This document shows positions 8,619-17,691 of a stretch of DNA of 64,000 nucleotides, one piece after another. The translations under genes and the position numbers were made by a program. The stretch's first letter is position 1; each line of letters starts with the position of its first letter. The stretch lies in assembly GCF_002487355.1 (NCBI RefSeq), contig NZ_NTMG01000060.1:1-64000 (forward strand). The letters are read 5' to 3'. This DNA comes from Candidatus Methanoperedens sp. BLZ2 (lineage in GTDB: Archaea; Halobacteriota; Methanosarcinia; Methanosarcinales; Methanoperedenaceae). The notes beneath the pieces were generated by a model. The model did not search any database, was not told the DNA's origin, and saw only the letters and a program-made list of their open reading frames with translations.

Positions 8619-10136
8619 GTGATCTCAGTAGAGATTAACGGGCAAAAATTAGAGATAAAGGATGACCTGCTACTGAAAAATGCCCTGGAAATCGCAAAAG
8701 CGTTCTATATCCCGGGAACAACAACAGGTATCCTGAAAACAAGCGGCAAAAAGGAAGAAGCAACCTCGGAATATAAGATTCTCACAACAAAAGGCGAATT
8801 AAAGATCGAGCTTTTTGGAGACCACACGTTATGGACAAAATTTTCCCATTTTTTCAAAGATTTGAAGGCGCACTGGGAATCACGATATGCAATTGCTTTT
8901 GGCCCATTTGAAACAGACATTACAGTGGAAAGATCCGAGCAAAAATATAACCGCTATGATATATTTCTGGGAACAGGCGGCTATGATCAAAAAAATGCTT
9001 ATCTTATGATCGCAAAAGATAAACATGTTTCGGATTATGGTGGTCCGAAAGGTGCTGTTCTTGGAAAGGTGATAAGCGGTAAAAATATCATAGCAAACCT
9101 CAAGCAGGGCGATACTTTATTAAAAATAGAACCTGTAATAAAATGGGAAACACTTCTTAACAAAATAACTACGCAGGATCTAAATACACCACTTGAAGAC
9201 GGAATGAAGATCTTTACCCATTTTAATGTCGATCTCATTAATGAATCTCCCGAAGGAGCTGAGCATTTCCTTGCATTGATAAGAAGAAAAACTTTTCATG
9301 TGGGTACATTCTCAAATTCATTCATTTCTGATAATGTACTCCAGGGAGAAGGATGTCCATACGAACACTGGGATGCCCGTTCAGAGGGATCTGTGGTAGT
9401 CAGGACTGATGGGCAGGGGAATGGACGGGTATACATTTACAAAGAAGACCGGACTTCAAGTCCGGTGCATAGCGTTGTCGGGCATGTTTCCCATGGTATC
9501 GAACTAATTAAAATAGCCCCTTTAAATAGTACTCTTGCTGTGGTTGCAAATCCTGAGAGGGTCATGGTACAGGGAATGACTTTTAAGGATGCTGAAAAAG
9601 TATTAAATTTGAGGGGTTTGAAACTTGAAAGGAGAGGCTATACAGATGATGATGCCATTGTTGTAGAACAGGTACCGGATACAACAATAGGGATTATCGC
9701 AGAGGGCGGGGTCACAGCTCTCGGGGTAAAAGCCGATAAAATAATCAATGTAAAGTTTTACGATGATCTTGCGCCTATAACTCTTGATTTCTTCAGGCAT
9801 TCCCTGCGTCTTAAGGACAGGCCATTGGGCCCCCTGCCCATAATATATACATATGAAAATACTTTCCTTTTCAGACCGGAAAAGGAGGCACAGACGTATA
9901 AAGAAATAAATCCCGAGAATACGCCAAAAGGAAAGATAAAAGCAGGAGAGATCGGTGTCACCAACCAGGCTGCAAAACGATATGGTATGGTAGGTGTAAA
10001 ACTTATCGATGATGATAAATATGGCCCGACCGGTGAGAAATTCGAATGCACGAACATTATCGGAAAAGTCCTGGAACCTGAGCGCCTTAAAGGTATGAAG
10101 ACAGACGATATAATTTACATAAGGGAGGTTTCATAA
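8619..10136 (+). CDS. methanogenesis marker protein 3
   Basis: 505 residues, matching the length and gene order of methanogenesis marker 3, which has cyclophilin-like folds. GTG start at 8619 with GAGG eight bases upstream. Related proteins co-purify with the ATP-dependent MCR activation complex in methanogens, so a structural or assembly role in that complex is likely. It lies 31 nt after atwA, and its stop overlaps the next start in TAATG, indicating one operon. Confidence 0.88.
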   Translation: MISVEINGQKLEIKDDLLLKNALEIAKAFYIPGTTTGILKTSGKKEEATSEYKILTTKGELKIELFGDHTLWTKFSHFFKDLKAHWESRYAIAFGPFETDITVERSEQKYNRYDIFLGTGGYDQKNAYLMIAKDKHVSDYGGPKGAVLGKVISGKNIIANLKQGDTLLKIEPVIKWETLLNKITTQDLNTPLEDGMKIFTHFNVDLINESPEGAEHFLALIRRKTFHVGTFSNSFISDNVLQGEGCPYEHWDARSEGSVVVRTDGQGNGRVYIYKEDRTSSPVHSVVGHVSHGIELIKIAPLNSTLAVVANPERVMVQGMTFKDAEKVLNLRGLKLERRGYTDDDAIVVEQVPDTTIGIIAEGGVTALGVKADKIINVKFYDDLAPITLDFFRHSLRLKDRPLGPLPIIYTYENTFLFRPEKEAQTYKEINPENTPKGKIKAGEIGVTNQAAKRYGMVGVKLIDDDKYGPTGEKFECTNIIGKVLEPERLKGMKTDDIIYIREVS

Positions 10137-10564
10137 TGGAAAAAATAACTAAAATGATCGTGATAAACTCATCAAAATTACTCCCGAGCGATGTTGCTAT
10201 GAAACTTTATGAAACAAAAGATGACATCATAGTAAAGGAAACTTGTTTTGGTATTATGGTTTCCGGGGAACGCGCGATACTGGATCCGCTTCTTGCGAAC
10301 ATTCGCAAATTAGACCCATACGGTATTTTCATAAAAGAAAGAGGCTTTGCGCCGGGTGAACCTTTTCGCTGCAGGGCTACCAGGCGCGGCGGGGCAAGAC
10401 CGGGATTTCACAACCTTGAAACTGAGGATAAGATATTGCCCCATATCGCAGCTGCTTTAAAAGCCCTTGACAGGGGCGATATCCCGGGCCCAAAAAAGCA
10501 AACGAAAAAACTTGACATCGATAAACTAAAAGCAATAATAAAAGAAACAGAGGTATCAAAATGA
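10136..10564 (+). CDS. methanogenesis marker protein 6
   Basis: 142 residues, a small soluble protein occupying the usual place between markers 3 and 5. Seen in it: an ERGFAPGEPFRCRATRRGGARPGF block, highly basic and glycine-rich, followed by a helical tail. Function is known only by association with MCR maturation and activation. It overlaps marker 3 by one base and marker 5 by four (ATGA), so translational coupling is likely. Confidence 0.85.
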   Translation: MEKITKMIVINSSKLLPSDVAMKLYETKDDIIVKETCFGIMVSGERAILDPLLANIRKLDPYGIFIKERGFAPGEPFRCRATRRGGARPGFHNLETEDKILPHIAAALKALDRGDIPGPKKQTKKLDIDKLKAIIKETEVSK

Positions 10565-11013
10565 AGGTTTTTATTTACCCGACAAACAGTCTTATTCTTT
10601 ATGACATGGTTGAACGATTCGGCCATGAACCGCTTGCGATAATGCAGGAAATAGGGAAAAAAGTCAGAAGCCAGGGACTGGATTCTCCACCCATGAACAT
10701 TACTCCTGAAGACCCTAAATTCGGATTAAAATATGCGGCTGTCGAAGTGCCGGCAGGAGTAAGGGGACGTATGTCGCTGTTGGATCCTCTTCTCACAAAA
10801 GCGGAAGCAGCAATAATTGTTAACGATCCGGTTATTTCATTTGGCTGCATGGGATGCGCAAGGACAAATGAACTTGTCAATTTCCTGTTAAGGGGTAAAA
10901 AAATTCCGATATTGAAACTGGATTATCCCAGCACTGAAGAGGATGCAAAGTTATTCGTTTATAAAATTTCCGAATTCCTGAAATCACTCAAACCTGCGGA
11001 GGAAAATAAATGA
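10561..11013 (+). CDS. methanogenesis marker protein 5
   Basis: 150 residues. Carries a conserved [11 protein letters not shown] segment with a CxxC pair, plus [11 protein letters not shown]. The family is restricted to MCR-containing archaea and is encoded in this cluster. Its biochemical role is not settled; association with the MCR activation machinery is the working assumption. ATGA overlaps join it to both neighbours. Confidence 0.86.
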   Translation: MKVFIYPTNSLILYDMVERFGHEPLAIMQEIGKKVRSQGLDSPPMNITPEDPKFGLKYAAVEVPAGVRGRMSLLDPLLTKAEAAIIVNDPVISFGCMGCARTNELVNFLLRGKKIPILKLDYPSTEEDAKLFVYKISEFLKSLKPAEENK

Positions 11014-12350
11014 GTGTGCAAGATGATAATATAAGCCAGAAGTCATGTGCCGGATGCGGGGAAGAGAAAGAGATCGCTCCAGGTATCGGACATGCTTTAA
11101 AAAAAATAACGGCAACTGAAAATCTTGTGAGGGTAGCCCAGCTTTCATGCGGCGCAGAATACAGCGGGATACAGGATGAAATCGATTCGGCTGCAAAGCA
11201 GGTCAATGCTATAATGGTTTATCCTGAGATTGATATTGCCGATGTCGAATCGATAGAAGAGGAATTCGGACTGAAAGTGGCAAGTCCTGATCTTCGGCTT
11301 ATGATGGCGCGTGCAAAGTCAATCGTAACAGGGAAAGTGCATGTTGATGCTGTTTTTGTTGCAACGTGTTTCAGGTGCGCGGAAGCGGCCATTGTAAGGA
11401 GCGAAGTGCGCCGTTATATACATGAGAAAACAGGGATCCCTGTCATAAGCTACTCATTCACTGAAAGAACAACCGCAGCAACTCTTCTTACAAGAATGGA
11501 AGCACTCACGACCACAGCACGGAGAAAGAGCCTGCTTGCAAGAGAAAAGCAGACCGGATTGACTGCTGGCATTGACTCAGGATCAACGACCACAAAAGCG
11601 ATCATAATGAAAGATAATGTGATCATAGGAAAGGGATGGGTGCCCACAATAAAAGTAATTGAGAGCGCCGAGGAAGCCTTCAATAATGCGATGAAAGAAG
11701 CAGGTATCACCAGGAGCGATATACAGGCGCTTGGAACGACCGGATATGGACGATTCCTTATTGGTGAGCATCTGAAAGCAGACCTGATGCAGGAAGAGAT
11801 TACCGTAAACTCCAAAGGTGCGGTCTATCTTGCTGATAAGCAAAAAGGGGTAGCTACTGTTCTTGATATCGGCGGCATGGATAATAAAGCCATATCGGTT
11901 ACTGATGGTATCCCCGGCATGTTCACTATGGGCGGTATTTGTGCAGGTGCATCAGGAAGATTCCTTGAGATGACTGCTAAAAGACTCGGTGTAAGCATAA
12001 CCGAGCTTGGCTCTCTTGCATTAAAAGGAAAAGCATCGAATGTAAAAATGAACAGTTATTGCATTGTTTTCGGTATCCAGTCCCTTGTTAATTCACTTGC
12101 GGGGGGATCCACACCCGAGGATGTTGCAGCAGCAGCATGCCACAGCGTTGCTGAGCAATTATTCGAGCAGCAGTTACAGGAAGTAGATGTGAAAGAACCA
12201 GTAATAATGGTAGGGGGCACGGCCCTGATCGAAGGATTGCCAAAAGCCGTTGAAGAACTGCTAAAAGTAAAAGTAATAGTCCCCCCCAATGCCCAGTATA
12301 TAGGAGCGGTTGGCGCGGCGCTGCTTGCTTCCGGATTCATAAATAAATGA
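11010..12350 (+). CDS. methanogenesis marker protein 15 (BadF/HgdC-type activase ATPase)
   Basis: 446 residues. The N-terminus has SCAGCGEE (Cys13, Cys16) and further Cys in FRCAEA. From about residue 185 there is an ASKHA/BadF-type ATPase domain: [13 protein letters not shown] phosphate loop, then [10 protein letters not shown] with Cys311, the place where 2-hydroxyacyl-CoA dehydratase activators bind their bridging [4Fe-4S] cluster. By analogy it should couple ATP hydrolysis to low-potential electron delivery, which suits MCR reduction. Specific partners are inferred from the operon. Confidence 0.88.
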   Translation: MSVQDDNISQKSCAGCGEEKEIAPGIGHALKKITATENLVRVAQLSCGAEYSGIQDEIDSAAKQVNAIMVYPEIDIADVESIEEEFGLKVASPDLRLMMARAKSIVTGKVHVDAVFVATCFRCAEAAIVRSEVRRYIHEKTGIPVISYSFTERTTAATLLTRMEALTTTARRKSLLAREKQTGLTAGIDSGSTTTKAIIMKDNVIIGKGWVPTIKVIESAEEAFNNAMKEAGITRSDIQALGTTGYGRFLIGEHLKADLMQEEITVNSKGAVYLADKQKGVATVLDIGGMDNKAISVTDGIPGMFTMGGICAGASGRFLEMTAKRLGVSITELGSLALKGKASNVKMNSYCIVFGIQSLVNSLAGGSTPEDVAAAACHSVAEQLFEQQLQEVDVKEPVIMVGGTALIEGLPKAVEELLKVKVIVPPNAQYIGAVGAALLASGFINK

Positions 12351-12356
12351 GAGGAA

Positions 12357-12962
12357 ATGATGGAACAACTTGAGACATTTATCGTGGAATGCCCGGATGT
12401 AACAGGAGCAAAGACCACACGCAGTCTCATACTGGATACACTTTCCGACCTGTCGCTTTCAAGGGTTATTGAAAGATTAAAAGTATATATGGATCCTGTT
12501 GAACCTGTTTTTATTTTTGCAGCACTTCTGCGGCTCGGTTCGCCGTCAATAAAAATCAAGGATTTTGCAAAAGTCGATATGGGCGCTCTTGGCAAAGATG
12601 AGGTGAAAATAGAAGTTGAAAAGGAAATGTTCACCATAAAATTATTAAATAAACTCTGGGCAAAATACGGGAAGGAAAATATAGAGCAGCCAGACAGGAA
12701 AGTCATAATTGTAAAGACCGACCCGATAAAGGATCTGGATATGCTTCGTGAATTAGTTGTTGAAGAACCGCAGCAGGAAGTTCTTGACAGGCTTATTGAC
12801 GCAATAGCGCTTCGCATTATACCCGAAGGATTCAGGGTGCGAAAACATGAGCTTTCAACTACCCATGTTCTTTTTGTAGCTTCAGAGGATACGCTTAAAC
12901 CCGAATGGCTGGCAAAAGGACAGGAAATTCTGGAATCCCTGAGGAGGGAAGAAAATGCTTGA
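12357..12962 (+). CDS. methanogenesis marker protein 17
   Basis: 201 residues, soluble, mostly alpha/beta with no obvious motif beyond conserved acidic and basic stretches. Marker 17 and marker 7 are reported components of the MCR activation complex in methanogens. Here the gene starts 6 nt after marker 15 with GAGG just before the ATG and overlaps marker 7 by 8 nt, so the two should be made together. Confidence 0.86.
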   Translation: MMEQLETFIVECPDVTGAKTTRSLILDTLSDLSLSRVIERLKVYMDPVEPVFIFAALLRLGSPSIKIKDFAKVDMGALGKDEVKIEVEKEMFTIKLLNKLWAKYGKENIEQPDRKVIIVKTDPIKDLDMLRELVVEEPQQEVLDRLIDAIALRIIPEGFRVRKHELSTTHVLFVASEDTLKPEWLAKGQEILESLRREENA

Positions 12963-13881
12963 ACCCATGATGTATGTCGGAGGTGCGTATAAGCACAGCC
13001 AGCTCATCGAACTTGTGGAAGACCTTGGCGGATACATCCTGCAAAAGAACATCATGCAATCCGAAGTTGTACTGTTGATGCTTGTCCCGATAAATGATAT
13101 TCCAATGGTAGAAACCAAGTCAAAAGAACTTCTGGGAAAGCTTACAAGAGCGCCTCTTACCGGCAGCGAAATAGCAACAGTTGCCCCGACCCTTGCTTAT
13201 CATCATCTTCCCCACCTTGACTGTGATGTGGCAGAGTTCCTCAGGAAACAGGGCGCAAAGACAAATATGGTAGGTCTTGCCAGGGGCGTGGGAAAAAGGA
13301 TCTGCCAGCTTACGGCTTTTGAGCGCGACCTGATCAACGAACATGACGTGGCAGTTTTCATACTTGGGAATTATGAGCATTGTATAATCGAAAAATCAAA
13401 GAAGCTGTACGAAGGTATTGAAATCCCCATTGTTGTAACAGGCGCGCCTGAACTTAAAACAGAAGATGTGCCCAATGCAACAGCATATGTAGGGAGCTTT
13501 GGCAGGATACTTCACCACCTGCGGCATGCAGAAGAACTCAGGACCCTTGACAAACTGGCTCAAGTCATCGGAAAGGTGCTTGATGATGTCAGGGTGGAGA
13601 TCGCAAAAGATCCGCCGTCTGTTGCGCCGCCCCGTATCAAGAAAGAGATAGAAGAGAATATTGCAGAGATCATTGATAACCTGCATCCGTTACCTATAAC
13701 CTTGCAGATGAATGGTGTTAGGGTCAAACTGCCTTACGAGGAATATCATGAGCAAATAGAGAATATCAAATTCGTAGAAGGTGTGACCATGAAGGAAGTG
13801 GCGCGGGTTTTACCCTCAAAGATGAGGAATTTTATTCTGATAAAAGCACTGCCCAAGAGTGAGACTGGGTTTAGTATATGA
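12955..13881 (+). CDS. methanogenesis marker protein 7
   Basis: 308 residues, last gene of the operon. Cys residues in HLDCDVAEF, KRICQLTAF and NYEHCII are candidate metal ligands. Marker 7 is part of the ATP-driven MCR activation assembly, where complex iron-sulfur clusters have been described. I infer the same role. After the stop, a short gap separates it from a convergent AT-rich gene, marking the operon's end. Confidence 0.87.
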   Translation: MLEPMMYVGGAYKHSQLIELVEDLGGYILQKNIMQSEVVLLMLVPINDIPMVETKSKELLGKLTRAPLTGSEIATVAPTLAYHHLPHLDCDVAEFLRKQGAKTNMVGLARGVGKRICQLTAFERDLINEHDVAVFILGNYEHCIIEKSKKLYEGIEIPIVVTGAPELKTEDVPNATAYVGSFGRILHHLRHAEELRTLDKLAQVIGKVLDDVRVEIAKDPPSVAPPRIKKEIEENIAEIIDNLHPLPITLQMNGVRVKLPYEEYHEQIENIKFVEGVTMKEVARVLPSKMRNFILIKALPKSETGFSI

Positions 13882-13933
13882 AAAGGAGGACGCTGTTTTC
13901 CGGGACGGTTACAATTCGTTTTGGTAATTATGT

Positions 13934-14413
13934 TTATGTGCAACACAAACAAAACAAACACGGTTCACTGTAATACCATAAAACTGAATCGGATACGAAT
14001 AAAACTATTAACCATATAATAAAGAGAATAATATAAATCCAATTATGAAACCAATTGTCTTTATCATTACCTTTAGATTCAGGTTCTCCAATATAAAAAA
14101 GATGATTGTCCCTATCAACACGACTTCTATCTAGTTTTTTATGTATATCAATTAATTGTCCACATGCGATACCAAGATATAATAATAATATAAAATATAC
14201 TATGATATTTTTTGAACCAATCGCATTTATTAGATTCTGTTGCGTATCTGTATTGATAAGAAGATATAGAATAGCCACGAAAAATCCTGTATGAAAGCTA
14301 GTAGCCTTCCATTCATAATCTCGATATCTGGTAATTTCTTGATCTAGTATATTAATACGATTTAATCTAAAGTTTAAATCCCTATCTGAGATTGCTCCTG
14401 AAGTCAAAACCAT
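13934..14413 (-). CDS. three-helix membrane protein, unknown
   Basis: 159 residues, not recognised. After a charged N-terminal helix (LNRINILDQEITRYRDYEWK) there are three hydrophobic segments near residues 43-55, 68-85 and 125-145, and a Cys-rich end (CLFCLCC). It is clearly more AT-rich than the marker genes it faces, which suggests an accessory origin. It is convergent with the MCR activation operon, with only 52 nt between stops. Confidence 0.55.
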   Translation of the reverse strand: MVLTSGAISDRDLNFRLNRINILDQEITRYRDYEWKATSFHTGFFVAILYLLINTDTQQNLINAIGSKNIIVYFILLLYLGIACGQLIDIHKKLDRSRVDRDNHLFYIGEPESKGNDKDNWFHNWIYIILFIIWLIVLFVSDSVLWYYSEPCLFCLCCT

Positions 14414-14789
14414 ATAATTATCCTTCTTATCAATCGATGTGGATATTATTAATATAACTTTCTATAATATGTTATTAGTAATAAATTATCAATATTTAAT
14501 AATATCATTATTTAATCTAAAGATACGTACAATTTTTTGTTATATCCATAGTTTGACAGATGCAGAAAATTCAAACGGTTTATATTTACCAAAATCACAT
14601 TGTATCGACCGATTATTGTTAGCAGAGTGTATAACACCACATTTATTTGTAGATTTATATAATCTATAGTTTATTTGATAACCCGCTATGGTGGGTCTAT
14701 TTATCAATAGAAAGTTTGTGTTTCTGTCAAATTAGGGTTGTATTCATTTTTTTTAAGACTGTTTCAATTCATCAACATAAATTGCACTA
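14414..14789. other. AT-rich intergenic stretch
   Basis: About 375 bp of AT-rich DNA. Short open frames exist but none has a believable ribosome binding site or recognisable product. It ends where the first copy of the duplicated cassette (about 14790) begins. Confidence 0.5.
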
Positions 14790-14830
14790 TCTCTCTTTTC
14801 CGAGACTATTAAGTACCCAGATACCGCTTT

Positions 14831-14930
14831 GTGATTGTGCAAATCAAAGGATATACTGAGTATAAACGAAGAAAATACTGTAATGACATTGGATGTTCCA
14901 TACAGACAATAATGAATAAGAAAGAGCAGG
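14831..14930 (+). pseudogene. truncated copy of the small Cys protein gene
   Basis: This is the 5' half of the gene found intact at 16394-16609 (same GTG start region, same IEYKRR..YCNDIGC stretch). At about 14930 it is fused to sequence corresponding to codon 8 or so of the LsrF-like gene. Roughly 165 bp present in the intact copy is missing here. The conserved C-terminal half with the other two Cys is gone, so the product should be inactive. Confidence 0.7.
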
Positions 14931-14972
14931 CTTGTTTCACGAATAATCAAGCCCAGAACAGGGCGTTGCGTA

Positions 14973-15692
14973 ATGCTTGCTGTTGATCACGGTTATTTCC
15001 AGGGCCCTACTACCGGGCTTTCCACTCTGGGAAGGACAGTTGAACCGTTACTGCCATATGCTGATGCTCTGATGATAACAAGGGGTGCAATCAGGAACTG
15101 GATAGAGCCAATTGTGGATATCCCGATAATTTTACGCGTTTCCGGCGGGCAAAGCATCCTGAAGGAATTATCCAATGAGACCATAACGACATGCATAGAA
15201 GATGCGATAAGGATAAATGCATCAGCGATCACATGCTCCGTATATGTAGGCGGGGAACATGAAAAAGAAACAATAGAAAATCTTTCAAAACTTGTTGATG
15301 ACGGTGAAAAATACGGGATCCCTGTGCTTGCAGTAACTGCTGTCGGGAAAGAAATGGTTCGTGATGCGCGCTACCTTGGCCTTGCTTCAAGGATCTGCGT
15401 TGAGATCGGGGCACATATCATAAAAACCTATTATACCGAGGGTTTCGATAAAGTAGTTGAAGCATGCGGAAAAGTGCCTGTTGTAATAGCAGGCGGGAAG
15501 AAGCTGCCTGAAATTGATGCCCTGAAAATGGCACATGGGGCAATATCAGATGGCGCAGTTGGTGTTGATATGGGAAGGAATATTTTTCAGAGTGACAGTC
15601 CTGTGGGTATGATACAGGCGGTAAGGACGATAGTTCATGATGGTAAGTCGGTGGATGAGGCTTACGAGATTTATGAACAAATGAAAAGGTAA
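14973..15692 (+). pseudogene. 5'-truncated LsrF-like aldolase, first copy
   Basis: From its first ATG this copy is nearly identical to the full gene at 16633-17415 but lacks the first 23 residues, including the N-terminal MDWGMKNR segment and the ribosome binding site. The lost DNA is the internal deletion described at 14930. Only a handful of substitutions separate the copies, so the duplication is recent or kept similar by gene conversion. It could still give a shortened protein from ATG 14973, but missing the start of the (beta/alpha)8 barrel it is probably non-functional. Confidence 0.65.
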
Positions 15693-15730
15693 ATTATATT
15701 TCAAACATCATCGGTTAAGAGAAAAATCAG

Positions 15731-15803
15731 GACATAGAACACGGATACGCGCGGATCATCCGTGCAAATCCGCGTAATCAGCGTCATCCGCGTTCGTATA
15801 TAC
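15731..15803. repeat. interspersed repeat downstream of aldolase copy 1
   Basis: GC-rich repeat built of CGCGGAT/ATCCGCG-type words that can fold on itself. It matches 17422-17511 base for base except for an 18-nt internal deletion here and a few changes. Both copies lie about 40 nt past an aldolase gene, so the repeat travelled with the cassette duplication. Confidence 0.75.
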
Positions 15804-15867
15804 AACATCCTTGCGAATCGATAATAGTTGTGTCGCTTTGTGGTTTATCGTTTTATGATTTGTCACT

Positions 15868-16095
15868 TTATTGCTTTTTCGATTTTGTTGTATTTTCAAG
15901 AATAGAAACGCGTTTGTCCAGATCATCAATCCTTCGTACATCTGTTTTGATCTCGCGCATTTCTGTTTTTAGTTCGCCCACCTCACCGATAACATGATTC
16001 AGCTTTTGGAGTATTTGACCAGCCTTAAAACTAATACCTACAATTGTTACTACAACACCAAAAACAGGAACCAAATCATACCACGTAACGGTCAA
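15868..16095 (-). CDS. small membrane protein with coiled coil
   Basis: 75 residues: one N-terminal membrane segment (VPVFGVVVTIVGISFKAG) followed by a heptad-like coiled coil (residues about 30-70). The layout resembles phage XhlA-type haemolysin/holin partners and similar short archaeal proteins, but similarity is only architectural. TTG start at 16095, overlapping the stop of the 37-residue ORF upstream by four bases, which argues that both are real and coupled. Confidence 0.55.
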   Translation of the reverse strand: MTVTWYDLVPVFGVVVTIVGISFKAGQILQKLNHVIGEVGELKTEMREIKTDVRRIDDLDKRVSILENTTKSKKQ

Positions 16096-16205
16096 GGTAT
16101 TAATCCAATAATCTTAGCTATCATCCATAAAACAACAATAGCGATCCCCAACCATATTAGAACATCAGCGTAATCAAATTTATAGGCTTTTTCTATATTA
16201 GTCAT
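16092..16205 (-). CDS. 37-residue single-span membrane peptide
   Basis: A short ORF starting ATG at 16205: a polar head (MTNIEKAYKFDYAD), then one long hydrophobic helix ending IIGLIP. The stop codon overlaps the TTG start of the coiled-coil gene (TTGA), a typical coupled pair. Function unknown. The pair sits between the two halves of the duplicated aldolase cassette. Confidence 0.5.
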   Translation of the reverse strand: MTNIEKAYKFDYADVLIWLGIAIVVLWMIAKIIGLIP

Positions 16206-16393
16206 GATATCACAATTTAATTTCAAACTACTTAATCTATTTTATCGGTTTTGCTCCTTTTCTGCAATCTTATGAAAATGAATATCCAGGCATCATCACG
16301 CTACCCAAAAAGATTAATAGAGGCATTAATATGTAATCATGAATTGAAATACCCTCTCTTTTCCGAAACTATTAAGTATCCAGAGACCGCTTT

Positions 16394-16609
16394 GTGATTG
16401 TGCCAATCAAAGGATTTATAGAGTATAAACGAAGAGAATACTGTAATGACATTGGATGTCCCATACAGATGATAATGAATAAGAAAGAGCAGGATTCTGA
16501 AGATTATAATGACCTGAGGGAAATGTGCAAGGAAAACTGCCTGCACACGACCTATGAATTCCATCACTGGCTGATCGAAAAAGGTTATTTGCTCGTCAGG
16601 CCTGAATAA
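16394..16609 (+). CDS. small four-Cys protein conserved in Methanosarcinales
   Basis: About 71 residues. Cys pairs in YCNDIGCPIQ and MCKENCLH plus a conserved YEFHHWLIEKGYL tail suggest a small zinc- or cluster-binding fold. I recall related short ORFs in Methanosarcina and ANME genomes but no assigned function. The exact start is unsure: GTG 16394 or GTG 16400. It ends 23 nt before the LsrF-like gene, so the two probably form an operon, and they were duplicated together. Confidence 0.6.
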   Translation: MIVPIKGFIEYKRREYCNDIGCPIQMIMNKKEQDSEDYNDLREMCKENCLHTTYEFHHWLIEKGYLLVRPE

Positions 16610-16632
16610 CAGGAAATAGGAGGTAATTTAAA

Positions 16633-17415
16633 ATGGACTGGGGAATGAAGAACAGGATTTCACGGATAATCAAGCCCAAAACAGGGCGCTGCGTAATGCT
16701 TGCTGTTGATCACGGTTATTTCCAGGGCCCGACTACCGGGCTTTCCACTCTGGGAAGGACAGTTGAACCGTTACTGCCATATGCTGATGCTCTGATGATA
16801 ACAAGGGGTGCAATCAGGAACTGGATAGAGCCAATTGTGGATATCCCGATAATTTTACGCGTTTCCGGCGGGCAAAGCATCCTGAAGGAATTATCCAATG
16901 AAACGATAACGACATGCATAGAAGATGCGATAAGGATAAATGCATCAGCGATCACATGCTCCGTATATGTAGGCGGGGAACATGAAAAAGAAACAATAGA
17001 AAATCTTTCAAAACTTGTTGATGACGGTGAAAAATACGGGATCCCTGTGCTTGCAGTAACTGCTGTCGGGAAAGAAATGGTTCGTGATGCGCGCTACCTT
17101 GGCCTTGCTTCAAGGATTTGCGTTGAGATCGGAGCGCATATCATAAAAACCTATTATACTGAGGGTTTCGAGAAAGTAGTTGAAGCATGCGGAAAAGTGC
17201 CTGTTGTAATAGCAGGTGGAAAGAAGCTGCCTGAAATTGATGCCCTGAAAATGGCATATGGGGCAATATCAGATGGCGCAGTTGGTGTTGATATGGGAAG
17301 GAATATTTTCCAGAGTGACAGCCCTGTGGGTATGATACAGGCTGTAAGGACGATCGTCCACGGTGGTAAGTCGGTGGATGAGGCTTATGAGATTTATGAA
17401 CAATCAAAAAAGTAA
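16633..17415 (+). CDS. LsrF-like class I aldolase/thiolase family protein (DeoC/FbaB superfamily)
   Basis: 260 residues. Motifs AVDHGYFQGPTTGL and KTYYTEGF with a Schiff-base Lys candidate, and a VVIAGGKK phosphate-binding loop, place it in the family of LsrF (3-hydroxy-5-phosphonooxypentane-2,4-dione thiolase) and archaeal FBP aldolase/ADH synthase enzymes. The MLAVDHGYFQGPTTG block is closest to LsrF. In an archaeon its substrate is uncertain; sugar-phosphate aldol or thiolytic cleavage is the safe statement. AGGAGGT lies before the ATG. A truncated near-identical copy lies upstream at 14973. Confidence 0.8.
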   Translation: MDWGMKNRISRIIKPKTGRCVMLAVDHGYFQGPTTGLSTLGRTVEPLLPYADALMITRGAIRNWIEPIVDIPIILRVSGGQSILKELSNETITTCIEDAIRINASAITCSVYVGGEHEKETIENLSKLVDDGEKYGIPVLAVTAVGKEMVRDARYLGLASRICVEIGAHIIKTYYTEGFEKVVEACGKVPVVIAGGKKLPEIDALKMAYGAISDGAVGVDMGRNIFQSDSPVGMIQAVRTIVHGGKSVDEAYEIYEQSKK

Positions 17416-17421
17416 ATTATG

Positions 17422-17511
17422 CCTGGACATAGAACACGGATTGGACGGATGGTACGGATACGCGCGGATTATCCGTGCAAATCCGCGTAATCAGCGTCAT
17501 CCGCGTTCGAT
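17422..17511. repeat. interspersed repeat downstream of aldolase copy 2
   Basis: Longer version of the repeat at 15731-15803, with an extra 18-nt segment (TGGACGGATGGTACGGAT). It carries complementary ATCCGCG and CGCGGAT words and marks the right end of the duplicated unit. Confidence 0.75.
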
Positions 17512-17517
17512 TTAGAC

Positions 17518-17653
17518 TAAGTGCCTATCCGAAAAATCAATAAATTGTATATTTCCGAATGAACCACGGAGGTCACAGAGAACACAGAGATTTTTTAAAC
17601 ACGTCTCTGTGCTCTCTGTGACCTCTGTGGTTTTGACTTTTCGGATAGGTTCT
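17518..17653. repeat. complete MITE-like element with terminal inverted repeats
   Basis: About 135 bp. Left end CCTATCCGAAAAATCAA and right end TTGACTTTTCGGATAGG are inverted. Inside, GGTCACAGAGAACACAGAG pairs with CTCTGTGCTCTCTGTGACC across a short AT-rich loop. No coding capacity. A broken copy lies at 251-312. The termini suggest mobilisation by a transposase encoded elsewhere. Confidence 0.75.
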
Positions 17654-17691
17654 AATTGAAGATTTATAGTATACAGAGAAATATAATAATT

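Noticed and set aside
12056-12817. Long open frame on the minus strand (253 codons) under markers 15 and 17
   Set aside because: Its codons are the antisense of two well-supported marker genes; the Ser-rich composition is typical of a shadow frame and there is no ribosome binding site.
14439-14669. 76-codon ORF in the AT-rich gap
   Set aside because: No ribosome binding site, biased AT-rich composition, and no domain or membrane pattern.
14973-15692. First LsrF-like copy as a functional second enzyme
   Set aside because: It lacks the N-terminal 23 residues and the ribosome binding site; the deletion junction is visible, so it is listed as a probable pseudogene.
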